Shown piece after piece: positions 1 to 9,899 of a stretch of DNA of 64,000 nt. Source of the stretch: Fulvia fulva (Eukaryota > Ascomycota > Dothideomycetes > Mycosphaerellales > Mycosphaerellaceae); NCBI RefSeq assembly GCF_020509005.1, contig NC_063021.1, positions 1,736,001 to 1,800,000 of the forward strand. The letters are read 5' to 3'. The notes beneath the pieces were generated by a model. The model saw only the letters and a program-made list of their open reading frames with translations. It did not search any database and was not told the DNA's origin. Position 1 is the stretch's first letter, and every line of letters begins with the position of its first letter. The translations under genes and the position numbers were made by a program.

Positions 1-1143
1 ATAAGATTTCTCCTCTCCTATAAGAACGGGCATAATACTTATTATATACACTACTAATAGAGAATGCCTTTGTGACTGCTTAATTAAAGACCGACCTAAA
101 GTAGTAGGAGCTTTAGTATAGAAGATTTGTACACTTTAGGAAGAATTTGCTCTAGAATCTTTATAAGGTAATAGACTTAAAAGAACCTATTCCTATCCCT
201 AAGGATAGCTTTTACTAGTACAGAGTATATTGAATAGTAAAGATAAAGAAGTACAAAGGCAAAGTTATAGAGAGAAGACCTAAAAGACTTGCCCTTATAT
301 CTATTAATATATATAGCCTACTACTAATCTTAAGACTAGGATTCAAATACTAGCTTAAGATTGTTAACAACTTCTCTAGGAAGAAGTAGACCTTTCCTCT
401 TAGGAAAAGAGAAGATGCTCTAGTTATCTCTAGAACTAGAAGATCAAAGTAGAGAGGAAATCATTAGCGTAGCTAAAAGTAGTAAGGCTTAACAATACAA
501 AAGAACTTATTATATTAGTAAAGTAGTAGGAGAAGGATTTAGGGATTAGGCTCGAGCCGACTAAGGTATATAACTCTCTATAGAATGGACTAGTTAAGAG
601 GTCAATATAAACCTTAGAGGACTCTATAAGGGTAATACTTAAAGAGACTAAAATGCCGGTTGAATTTTGGCCTAAAGCACTAGAGGCCCAAACTTATATA
701 AGGAACAAACTACTAAATAGCCTAGATTACGATAGGTTTAAGGTTTTACTAGATAAGGCTTTTAATAGTATCAAACCGACTATTAACTCTTTGAAAGTTT
801 AGGGATGCAAAGCTATTGTCTATATAGACATAAGATCCTAACCTTAATAGGTAAGAAGTGACAAGCTGATAAATAGGGGTAAAGAAGTAGTCTTTATTAG
901 GTATATTAAAAATATAGCTAAAGCCTAGCTCTTTTAGGAACTAGACATAAGAGCTATGAAACAACATATATATATAGACTTCTTTAAGGACTAGCCTAGA
1001 GGTAATATAGGTCTTAATGTTCTAATATTGAATCTACTAAGCAGTATACTAGCTAGGAAGCCCTAAGGAAGGCCGAGGAAGAACGTATCCTTAGGACAAT
1101 CTACCTACTATTTAGGCGTCTATTAAAGCACCCCTAAAATAGA
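1..1143 (+). pseudogene. Copia-A type integrase fragment (RIP-mutated)
   Basis: This is a relic of the integrase part of a Ty1/Copia polyprotein, entering from the left edge. Bases 1-71 match the reverse complement of 60536-60607 in Copia-A2, so it belongs to that family. At about 590-1085, with TAG read as Gln, it translates to the end of the integrase core and C-terminal domain: MPVEFWPKALEAQTYIRNK, then GCKAIVYI and a KLINRGKEVVFIRYI-like stretch (usual form GYxxxxKGYR), then RKPQGRPRKN. Many TAG stops break the frame. The relic ends at an AGCTAATTA sequence that precedes RT in the sister copies, and LINE-A1 begins there. It is the only Copia-A copy in the window that keeps integrase. Confidence 0.8.
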
Positions 1144-1290
1144 TCAGCTAATTAGATAGATAGATAGATTTGTCATTCCCCTGTTCTAGGACCCTATCCG
1201 GCCTATATAGGTATATGTCTATTGTTATATACAAAGGGAAACCCGAATAGGTAAAAACCCTTCCCGCCCCCGACTACTCCTTATCTATAT
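1144..1290 (-). other. LINE-A1 3' UTR and tetranucleotide tail
   Basis: The 3' UTR has the same layout as in the other LINE copies. On the minus strand it holds GCGGGAAGGG, a short loop, CGGGTTTCCCTTTG, a TATA-rich stretch, TATAGGCCGGATAGGGTCC and then an (ATCT)n tail. The tail abuts AGCTAATTA of the Copia relic. The GAAGGG and CCCTTT segments can pair as a small hairpin. Reverse transcription of a LINE starts at this end. Confidence 0.7.
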
Positions 1291-2454
1291 TAGCTTTCCC
1301 TTTAAACGTACGTAGTCTATGTCACTACCCCGTTAGCCCCCGCTCCTAGCCGGTCTCGTCGCGCTACGTCGTATCCTCTCTTCCTATACTACTCCTACTA
1401 GGCGGTAGTGTTCTAGCCAGCCCTTCTCTAGTATCTAGTTCGTAATACGCCGTAGGTCCTTAGCGTTATTAAGAAGTGCCCTAATCGTCCGGTTCCTCGC
1501 CTTTACTATCTTCCCCCCCCTTCCTAGCGACTACCTCGGGCAGACGAGGAGTACGTGCCGTATATTCTAGGAGTAATAGCCGTAGGGGCAGCTAGTATTC
1601 GTATATTCTAGAACCTTCCTCTATAATAGGTCCCCCTAGAGGCCGATGTGTTCGCTTCGTAGTTAGGTTGCTATACTACTCTATACCCTTATAAGGCGGT
1701 AGTAGATAAGCTTCGGGGGGTGCTTAACTACGGATTTTGTAGCTAACTATTCCTTAGGTTATCCCGCTAGCTAAGGGCGTCTACTATACCCTACACCCTA
1801 GTTGTTATACCTCTCTTTATATAGTTGCTCTATAAACGACTTCTTACCTTCCTATCGTATTACTAGCTATTCGTCCCTTACCCGATAGTTCGGCTCGTTT
1901 CCGGGTCGAATACCCTTATACGCTAGTACTAATTCGCGGGCCCTTACGACTATACTAGCGATCACCTTCTATACTAGGTACTATGCCGACTTGCCTAAGT
2001 AGGAGGTCCGTAGTCCCTAGATATATAGGTCGATCGGCGGTATAGCGGTCTCGTACTTAAGTATCCTCGTTAGTATCGACTTATATACCCTAGTGACCTT
2101 CCTTAGGCATTAGTTTTAGATCTTCGCTAGCGGCGCGACGAGTCCCTTCGATAGGTAGGCCCTCTCGCCTAAGGACTACACTTAGCTACTATAGGTAAGG
2201 ACTGGCCGTACAATAGCCGTATATAGAAGTCGTAACTACCGGAAGTCCGCCCCCTATATAGACGTAGTGAGCCTCTAGTATAATGCTATATTCTGATTAG
2301 CTTTCCGTAATATTGCCTATACGTACTTCCTCTACCGTAGCGCCGGGTCTACCTATAGTCCGAGGATCCTAAGCTAATTTGCCGGGTTAGTTATATACCC
2401 CTATATCTAGATAGAAGCTTATATATTATAGAACCGTAGCCGGCGCGTAAAGTG
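1291..2454 (-). pseudogene. LINE-A1 ORF2, C-terminal part
   Basis: This is the thumb and C-terminal part of the LINE-A reverse transcriptase protein on the minus strand. It runs from the region after the FVDD box to the C-terminal zinc-like motif (RSQNVRH-VLL-C-PR in the better copy). It is colinear with 3650-4800 of LINE-A2 and 38815-39965 of LINE-A4. Stops are almost all TAG. It was continuous with 4946-7140 before LINE-A2 landed. Confidence 0.8.
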
Positions 2455-2468
2455 TATTAGATTGTACT
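2455..2468. repeat. Target-site duplication, left copy (LINE-A2)
   Basis: The 14-mer TATTAGATTGTACT occurs here and again at 4932-4945, immediately flanking LINE-A2. LINE-A1 sequence resumes seamlessly after the second copy, which shows that LINE-A2 inserted by target-primed reverse transcription. Confidence 0.93.
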
Positions 2469-2519
2469 AGGCATACTAACAGAAGAAAGCTATAATACGG
2501 AGGGAGAAAGCAGTCGGCT

Positions 2520-4800
2520 AGAGGGCTACAGTAGAAGAAATCGCCGGCAAGCTAGAGAGGATGTGGAAGCTAGCGAAATGGGCCCGACAGGACCCTACAC
2601 AGAGCCCCTCCTTCTCTATCCTAGCGCTACAATCGCCTAGTAGCCCGGTTAGCGACCCCGAGGCCAAGGCGCGTCTACTGGCTAGCAAGTTCTTCCTACC
2701 CCTAGTCGAGGCTGATCTAAGCGACATAAACAGCTCTACTCCCCTAGCCCCTAGCATCGCGGTCTAATAGGAGGTGTCCGAGGGAGAAGTTACCGCTGTG
2801 CTAAGGAAGTTGCCGGCGAAGAAAGCCCCGGGGCCGGATAGGATCCCAAACGAGCTACTAAAGAAGTATAGAGATCAACTAGCCCTAGTAGTTGTAGCGA
2901 TCTTTAACGCCTGCCTACAGACCGGATACCACCCGATAGCTTTTAAACAATCGACGACAGTGGTCCTACGCAAGCCGCAGAAGGAAGACTATACGTAGGT
3001 GAAGTCGTACCGCCCAATTGCGCTCCTTAACACTCTTAGGAAGGCGCTTAAGAAGCTGGTTATAACGAGACTCTCCGAGGCGGCAGAGGAATACTCCCTA
3101 CTCCCGGACACCCAGATGGGTGCGCGCCTATAGCGATCGACGCTATCCGCGATAGAACTTATCACCTCTTAGGTAAAGGCTATCTAGTATAAGAATAGGG
3201 ACAAGGTGGCTTCCTTACTTAGCCTAGACATATCGGGAGCCTTCGACTACGTGTTATACCCGCGGCTTCTCTACATCCTAAGGTCGAAAGGACTCCCTGA
3301 GTGGCTTGTCAACTTCGTACGGTCCTACCTCCAAAACCGTAGTACGTCGATCCTAGTCGGCCAGTACAGAAGCCCATTTCAAGTAGTCTATACTAGAATC
3401 CCGTAAGGCTTAACGCTAGCACCTATTCTGTTCCTCTTCTTTATAGCGACGCTGCTCCCAGCCCTAGAATCCTAGAACACCGCTGCGAGCGGCTTCGTAG
3501 ACGACACAAACATCCTAGCGTGGTCTTCCTCGACTAAGGAGAACTGTAGGCTACTAGAAGAGAAGCACAAGATCTACGAGGACTAGGCTAGGAGGCACGG
3601 GGCTCGGTTTGCCCTAGAAAAGTACAATCTAATATACTTTACGCGCCGGCCACGGTTCTATAATATATAAGCTTCTATCTAGATATAGGGGCATACGACT
3701 AACCCGGCAAATCAGCTCAGGATCCTCGGACTATAGGTAGACCCGGCGCTACGGTAGAGGAAGCACGTATAGGCAATATTACGGAAAGCTGAACAGAATA
3801 TAGCATTATGCTAGAGGCTCACTGCGTCTATATAGGGGGCGGACTTCCGGTAGTCACGACTTCTATATACGGCTATTGTACGGCCAGTCCTTAGCTATAG
3901 TAGCCAAGTGTAGTCCTTAGGCGAGAGGGCCTGCCTATCGAAGGGACTCGTCGCGCCGCTAGCGAAGATCCAAAACCAATGCCTAAGGAAGGTCACCGGG
4001 GCATATAAGTCGACACTAACGAGGATGCTTAAGCACGAGACCGCTATACCGCCGATCGACCTATACATCTAGGGACTACGGACCTCCTACTTAGGCAAGT
4101 CGGCACAGTACCTAGTATAGAAGGTCATCGCTAGTGCAGTCGCAAGGGCCCGCGAATTAGTACTAGCGTATAAGGGCATTCGACCCGGAAACGAGCCGAA
4201 CTACCGGGCAAGGGACGAACAGCTAGCAACACAATAGGAAGGTAAGAAATCGTTTATAGAGCAACTATAGAAAGAGAGGTGGAACAACTAGGTTGTAGGG
4301 CATAGTGGACGCCCTTAGCTAGCGGGACAACCTAAGGAATGGTTAGCTACAAAATCCGCGGTCAAGCACCCCCCCGAAGCTTATCTACTACCGCCTTACG
4401 AGGGTATAGAGTAGCATAGCAACCCAACTACGAAGCGAACACATCGGCCTCTAGGGGTACCTATTATAGAGGAAGGTTCCAGGATACACGAATACTAGCT
4501 GCCCCTACGGCTATCGCTCCTAGAACGTACGGCACGCACTCCTCGTCTGTCCGAGGTGGTCGCTAGGAAGGGGGGAGTGGATAGCAAAGGCGAGGAACCG
4601 GACGATTGGGGCACTTCTTAACAACGCTAAAGACCTACGGCGCATTACGAACTAGATACTAGAGAAGGGCTGGCTAGAACAGTACCGCCTAGTAGGAGCA
4701 GTGTAGGAAGAGAGGACACGACGTAGCGCGACGAGACCGGCTAGGAGCGGGGGCTAACGGGGTAGTGACATGGACTACGTACGTTTAGAGGGAAAGCTAA
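2520..4800 (+). pseudogene. LINE-A2 reverse transcriptase (best preserved RT copy)
   Basis: This is the reverse transcriptase of a Tad1-like LINE. Open blocks remain at 2561-2767, 2774-2998 and 3206-3406, separated by TAG codons at former Gln/Trp positions. Visible motifs in order: KKAPGPDRIPNELLKKY (about 2815-2870), YRPIALLNTL (3010), LLSLDISGAFDYV (motif A, 3215-3255), RIPQGLTLAPILFLFF (motif B, 3395-3440) and GFVDDTNILAWSSS (motif C, about 3490-3530). The catalytic FVDD is intact. A C-terminal region runs on to VRHALLVCPRW (about 4530). The frame is not translatable as it stands. Confidence 0.88.
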
Positions 4801-4802
4801 TC

Positions 4803-4931
4803 TAGATAAGGAGTAGTCGGGGGCGGGAAGGGTTTTCACCTATTCGGGTTTCCCTTTGTATATAATAATAGATATATACCTGTATAGGCCGGATAGGGTC
4901 CTAGAACAGGGGAATGACAAATCTATCTATC
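4803..4931 (+). other. LINE-A2 3' UTR with hairpin and (ATCT)n tail
   Basis: After the end of ORF2 comes GGGCGGGAAGGG, a 19-nt loop, CCCTTTG, a TATA-rich stretch, TATAGGCCGGATAGGGTCCT and AATGACAAATCTATCTATCTAT. The same layout appears in the unrelated-looking LINE-B family, with compensating stem changes. It is probably the RT recognition element (inference). Confidence 0.65.
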
Positions 4932-4945
4932 TATTAGATTGTACT
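4932..4945. repeat. Target-site duplication, right copy (LINE-A2)
   Basis: The second perfect copy of TATTAGATTGTACT. LINE-A1 RT coding sequence continues immediately afterwards on the minus strand. Confidence 0.93.
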
Positions 4946-7140
4946 TTTCTAGGGCAAACCGAGCCCCGTGCCTCCTAGCCTAGTCCTCGTAGATCTTATA
5001 CTTCTCTTCTAGTAGCCTATAGTTCTCCTTAGTCGAGGAAGACTACGCTAGGATGTTTATATCGTCTACGAAGCCGCTCGTAGCGGTGTTCTAGGATTCT
5101 AGGGCTGGGAGTAGCGTCGCTATAAAGAAGAGGAACAGAATAGGTACTAGCGTTAAGCCTTACAAGATTATAGTATAGACTACTTAAAATAGGCTTCTAT
5201 ACTAGCCGACTAGGATCGACGTACTACGGTTTTAGAGGTAGGACCGTACGAAGTTAACAAGCCACTTAGGGAGTCCTTTCGACCTTAGAATATAGAGTAG
5301 CCGCGGGTATAACACGTAGTCGAAGGCTCCCGATATGTCTAGGCTAAGTAAGGAAGCCACCTTGTCCCTATTCTTATACTAGATAGCCTTTACCTAAGAG
5401 GTGATAAGTTCTATCGCGGATAGCGTCGATCGCTATAGGCGCGCACCTATCTAGGTGTCCGGGAGTAGGGAGTGTTCCTCTACCGCCTCGGAGAGTCTCG
5501 TTATAACTAGCTTCTTAAGCGCCTTCCTAAGAGTATTAAGGAGCGTAATTAGGCGGTACGACTATACCTACGTATAGTCTTCCTTCTACGGCTTACGTAG
5601 GACCACTATCGTCGATTATTCAAAAGCTATCGGGTGGTATCCGGTCTATAGGTAGGCGTTAAAGATCGCTATAACTACTAGGGCTAGTTGATCTCTATAC
5701 TTCTTTAGTAGCTCGTTTAGGATCCTATCCGGCCCCGAGGCTTTCTTCGCCGGTAGCTTCCTTAGTATAGCGGTAACTTCTCCCTCGGACACCTCCTATT
5801 AGACCGCGATACTAGGGGCTAGGGGAGTAGAGCTATTTATATCGCTTAGATCAGCCTCGACTAGGGGTAGGAAGAACTTGCTAGCTAGTAGACGCGGCTT
5901 GGCCTCGGGGTCGCTAACCGGGCCACTAGGCGATTTTTAGCGCTAGGATAGAGAAGGAGGGGCCCTATATAGGGTCCTGTCGGGCCCATTTTGCTAGCTT
6001 CTATATCCTCTCTAGCTTACCGGCGATTTCTTCTACTATAGCCCTCTAGCCGACTACTTTCTCCCTCCGTATTATAGCTTTCTTCCGTTAGTATGCCTCC
6101 CTATATACGTTCTAGGCCTCCTCGCTATAGCTGCTCGTCTATACCCGGCGGGCTCTCCTTACTTCTCTTACTACCGTAGTACACTTCGGCGTCTCGTACG
6201 GTTTAGACTATGTCGTTAGTTAGGCAAGCGGAACGTGAAGTAAGGTCGCTTTTCTTATTTCGTCTATTAACCCCTAGACTACCTTATCTATCTCGTCTTT
6301 ACTATTGTATTACTACTACGCGATCTAGACTAGCCTCTTAGAGTTATCGAGGTACGCCTAGATATTAGCCTAGTAGGCCTTTCTCTAGTTTAGCTTAGGG
6401 GTTCTCGCTAGTATACGTTATATCTATATCGTAATAGAGGTCCTAACTAGTATATAGTCTAACGACGCCTCGCGTTTATATTCGATCCTATAGTAGGTTA
6501 CCGTATAGTAGTAGCTATCTAAGATCTAGGAGAGGTCGATCGTGCCTTAGAGTCCCCCTCTCTTCTAGGTACCTAGGTCCTTTAGGGTATTAAGGGCAAT
6601 TACGTTACTCGCTATCAAGTCGAGTACTTCGTCGGCTATAGGGTACGGCTATATAAGGCTTTCCTAGGAAGGGTAGTGTATATTAAAGTCTCCTACTACG
6701 ATTTGGCACCCTTGTCTCTTAAGCGCACTGTCTAGGTGTCTATAGACCCCTAGGTCGCGGCTAGACCTCGAGGCTAGCGGTTGTATATATAGGTTGTGTA
6801 TCTAGGTACTACCTACGTAGAGGGAGGTAATATCGCCCCCGCCTTCTTCGTCTACGTAGTATACTACCTCCTAGTCGGATTCTAGTATGTCCTTGCTAAT
6901 ATAGAAGCACGTACGGGGTCTACCGTCGTCTCGTAGGCATGTCGTATAGCCTAGTAACTTATAGGTCGTTAGTCTCTTATAGTACGGGTTAATCTATAGC
7001 TCCTAGATTATAAGGACGTAGTAGACGCGCGGGTCCGCCTCGTATAGGAAATGGTTCTAGACTATATCCTTGCTATAGTTAATATCATACTAGATAATAC
7101 TAAGCGTGTCGAGGCTAGTTATCGGTATCGATAATCATTT
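4946..7140 (-). pseudogene. LINE-A1 ORF2, endonuclease and RT
   Basis: This is the N-terminal two thirds of LINE-A ORF2 on the minus strand. From right to left it holds an APE-type endonuclease (about 6240-7130), a linker and the RT palm (about 4946-5800). The endonuclease has the VVGDFNIHYP box at about 6690 and the SLDYILV end motif, both aligned with the clean copies in LINE-A3 and LINE-A4. The RT block mirrors 2770-3650. The RT fingers and active-site region lies next to the LINE-A2 insertion. Stops are mostly TAG, as expected of CpA mutation. Confidence 0.82.
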
Positions 7141-8440
7141 CCTCTATAGCGTTCTATATCCTACTACCCTATACGTCCTAGTCTACGCCTATCGGCTATA
7201 TTCTAAAGGGGAGCCGGGCCTAGTTAGATTCCCTCGCCGTAGCTAGTAGAGTACGTAGCCTCCCGTACGCCCTAGGTTATATATCCTTTATATCGTTCTC
7301 GGCCCTAGGGCGCTTATACCCGACCGCCGCTAGTTAGTTCCGGTATAGGCTAGCCTTACGGTCGCCGTAGAATCTTAGGGCGACGGTTCTATTTATAATT
7401 GCCTTGTTTTTCGCTAGTTTCCGCTATAGGCATTCCGTACTATACGATAGGTAGTGCCCCGGACAGTTCGCGTACCGTCTCGTAGTCGATATAGTCCCTA
7501 GATATATAGTCTCCTATATAGTTCGAGTAGGCCTACTTGTTTATATACGTGTAGGTTTAGTGTCTATACTGTTAGCATTTAAAGTATCAGAGGACACGGA
7601 AGGATAAGGAGTACTTTTCTACTATCTTAAGGCTATATTACTAGATTAGGCCTTGTTCTATCGCTAGATCCGCCGCTTTTACGTCTTATAGCTATACTAT
7701 TAGTACCGAGGCCTTCTTACCTTCTAGCCATTTCCTATAGAGCCAAGTCGCCTTCTAGATTAGAGAGTTTAGGGTGACCGGGTTGTCCTCTTAGAGAGTA
7801 CGTAGGTGACCTTAGTTAGTTAGGTCGAACTCCTTAGGCATGTCGTAGACTAGGATCGTATATTGCTTCGTTAAGACCTTCGCTAATGCCGTAACCTTAG
7901 ATGCCTACTATAGCTATGCCTCTAGGTACCTCCTAGTAGTAGTAGAGCTAGTATAGATCTATAGAGTGCCGTTAGACTATTAGTTCACTACGACTACCCC
8001 TAGTTAGTTAATTCGTTAGGCGAGCTCCTTGTTCGATAGCTTCGTAACTTCGGCCTAGTCTTCCTTTACTATAATACGGATCGTAACTATATCGTACGTC
8101 GGTCGGAGGCCTAGTATCGATACCGCGACCGATACCTAGCTATAGGGGTGTTAATTCCGGGTGGCCTTACTAATCGCCTAGGACGTCGTCCTTATTTCTT
8201 ATTACCCTCGGTAATACGATAGTATTAGCGCCGTACGTAGCTAAGTGATCATTACCTATAGAGACCGGTATAGGAGCTAATCATTACTTTCTATACTTTT
8301 TACGTCCTCTATAAGTTGCTACTAGTTGTCTTAGGGGAGCTTCGCCTATAGAGCCGTAGGCGCCGGTAGTACCGTAGCCTAGGCTACTATTACCTAGGAG
8401 TTATCTAATGTAGCTAGGCACCTCCGCGGCGTGTAGAGCT
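7141..8440 (-). pseudogene. LINE-A1 ORF1 (gag-like, zinc knuckles)
   Basis: ORF1 encodes the nucleic-acid-binding gag-like protein of the LINE. It is colinear, inverted, with 23030-24300 and 35300-36590. Near the C-terminus (about 7440-7600) lie CCHC-type knuckles, seen more clearly in LINE-A3 as CFKCQQYRH and ANCPGHYLSYSAEC. Here some Cys and His codons have become Tyr. The remaining 100 bp to 8540 is 5' UTR. Confidence 0.72.
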
Positions 8441-8540
8441 AAAGAAATAGGGTGAAGAGAACTTTAAGCTATCTAAATTAAATAAGGTAGAACTCCCTTA
8501 ATTCTAGGGGCAGTGGCCTACTTTAATAATCGTTATAATA

Positions 8541-9860
8541 TATCGATATTAATAGTAAGCCCGGTATCTCGTAGCTTAATTAATACCTTTCGTACGTGTT
8601 CGACGTGTTCCTCTAGAGTGTCGCTAAAGATAAGGACGTTATCTAGATATACTAATACAAAGTTATCTAGATGTTCCTATAGAACCTTATTAATATACGA
8701 CTAAAAGGTTACGGGTCCGTTATAGAGGCCGAGAGCTAATACGAGGCATTTGTATATACCGTAGCGTATTACGAAAGCTATTAGCTACTCGTACCCTTCC
8801 GCGATACGTAACTTATTAAAGGCTACTATAATATCTAGTTTCGTAAAGTATCTCTTTCCGTATATACGGTTAAGCGTTTCCTATATCAATAGAATAGGAT
8901 AGCGATTCTTAATAGTAATAGCGTTTAGCCTACGGTAGTTAATATATACTCGTAGCCCTCCTCTAGGCTTTCTTACTACTAATACCGGTACCGGTAACTA
9001 GCTTATTTTCTGACCGGCCTTACGTACCTTACCTTCTAAAGTCTGTTCGAGTAACTATTTCTTAACGGCTTTATTCTCCTTCTCGGCTAGTCCGTATAGC
9101 TTTCGATATAGCGGTTCTTAAGGTCTACCGGGTTTGATATAAATCTCGTAGTCGATACCTAGTCGGTAAGGTAGGAGTCCCTCGTAGTCCTTTACTAAGG
9201 AAGTATCTATAATGTCGTAGTATATAGGCGGGAGCTTCTCTTTAGGATTGTAGTTAAACTACTTGTTTAAGAACTAATCTAGGTCATTAGCTACTATCGC
9301 GCTTAGTTTAAGGCTATTACCGTTATTGTTATTATCCTCGCGCCCCGTAGGCATAATATAGAAGCACTCGGCCTAAGGCCGGTACGCGTATATCTCCTAT
9401 ACGCGCTACGAGACTTCCTAGTAATCTACCTCTTTATCTACCTCTAGAGCGGATATATTCAGCTCCGCCCCTCCGGCTATAAATCCTACTAATTCGCTAG
9501 TAAAGGGCTTTAGTCTATATTTCGTTTACTAGGTTCTACCGATATAGTTTAGAGATTATACTATTGTCGATATCTTATTATATAGATAGTGACCGAAGTA
9601 GTAGTTAGATCTAAACGCTACCTCGCTAGTTTCCTAGAAGATATTCGGATTATACGCGGAGAGCTACGGTAGTCTAAAGACGATATCGTATTCGAGATTA
9701 GTAACGTAGTATAGTATTTGCTCGTAATAACCGCCGATAACCACGTCTATAAGGACTATATATATAATCTGACGCGCTATAGCCGATCTATCTCCTAGTA
9801 TTAATCGTCTATTCTTCGTTAAAGGGATTAAGGGGGTTATATATTTACGTATAAATTTCT
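8541..9860 (-). pseudogene. Gypsy-1 pol: protease and partial RT
   Basis: From right to left this holds the aspartic protease region (about 9480-9790), a linker, the LPYRLG-DHxIYI entry to RT (about 9120-9190) and RT fingers and palm down to 8541. The active-site box reads YLDNVLIFS at 8623-8649 instead of YLDDVLIFS. The second catalytic Asp is Asn because GATGAC became GATAAC, a TpG to TpA change. Gypsy-2 has the same lesion. Former Gln and Trp codons are TAG. The copy cannot be active. Confidence 0.85.
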
Positions 9861-9899
9861 AATTAAGAAAGAGAGAGGTAGAGGTAAAATCTATAAGGC

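Larger units (their letters stand above)
2469..4931 (+). mobile_element. LINE-A2, 5'-truncated LINE nested in LINE-A1
   Basis: A 2463-bp plus-strand LINE-A copy that begins just before RT, so ORF1 and endonuclease are missing. It ends in the family 3' UTR and an (ATCT)n tail. It sits in LINE-A1 in opposite orientation with a perfect 14-bp duplication. It keeps clearly more CpA and TpG than the aligned LINE-A4: ATGTGGAAGCTAGCG here reads ATATAGAAGCTAGTA there. It is therefore probably the youngest or least mutated LINE-A copy in the window. The truncation is typical of incomplete reverse transcription. Confidence 0.92.
1144..8540 (-). mobile_element. LINE-A1, Tad1-like non-LTR retrotransposon (minus), split by LINE-A2
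   Basis: A near full-length LINE on the minus strand, interrupted by 2469-4931. Its 3' end is at about 1144, where a (TAGA)n tail and a conserved 3' UTR match, inverted, the 3' ends at 4931 and 40096. Its order from right to left is ORF1, endonuclease, RT, C-terminal domain and 3' UTR. The right end at about 8540 runs directly into Gypsy-1 RT. I see no target duplication for this copy, because the left flank is a Copia relic and the right flank is a Gypsy. Both flanks therefore look rearranged or 5' truncated. Confidence 0.85.

Noticed and set aside
8513..8704. Open frame on the plus strand over Gypsy-1 RT.
   Set aside because: Antisense shadow of the RT coding region on the minus strand; no independent motif.
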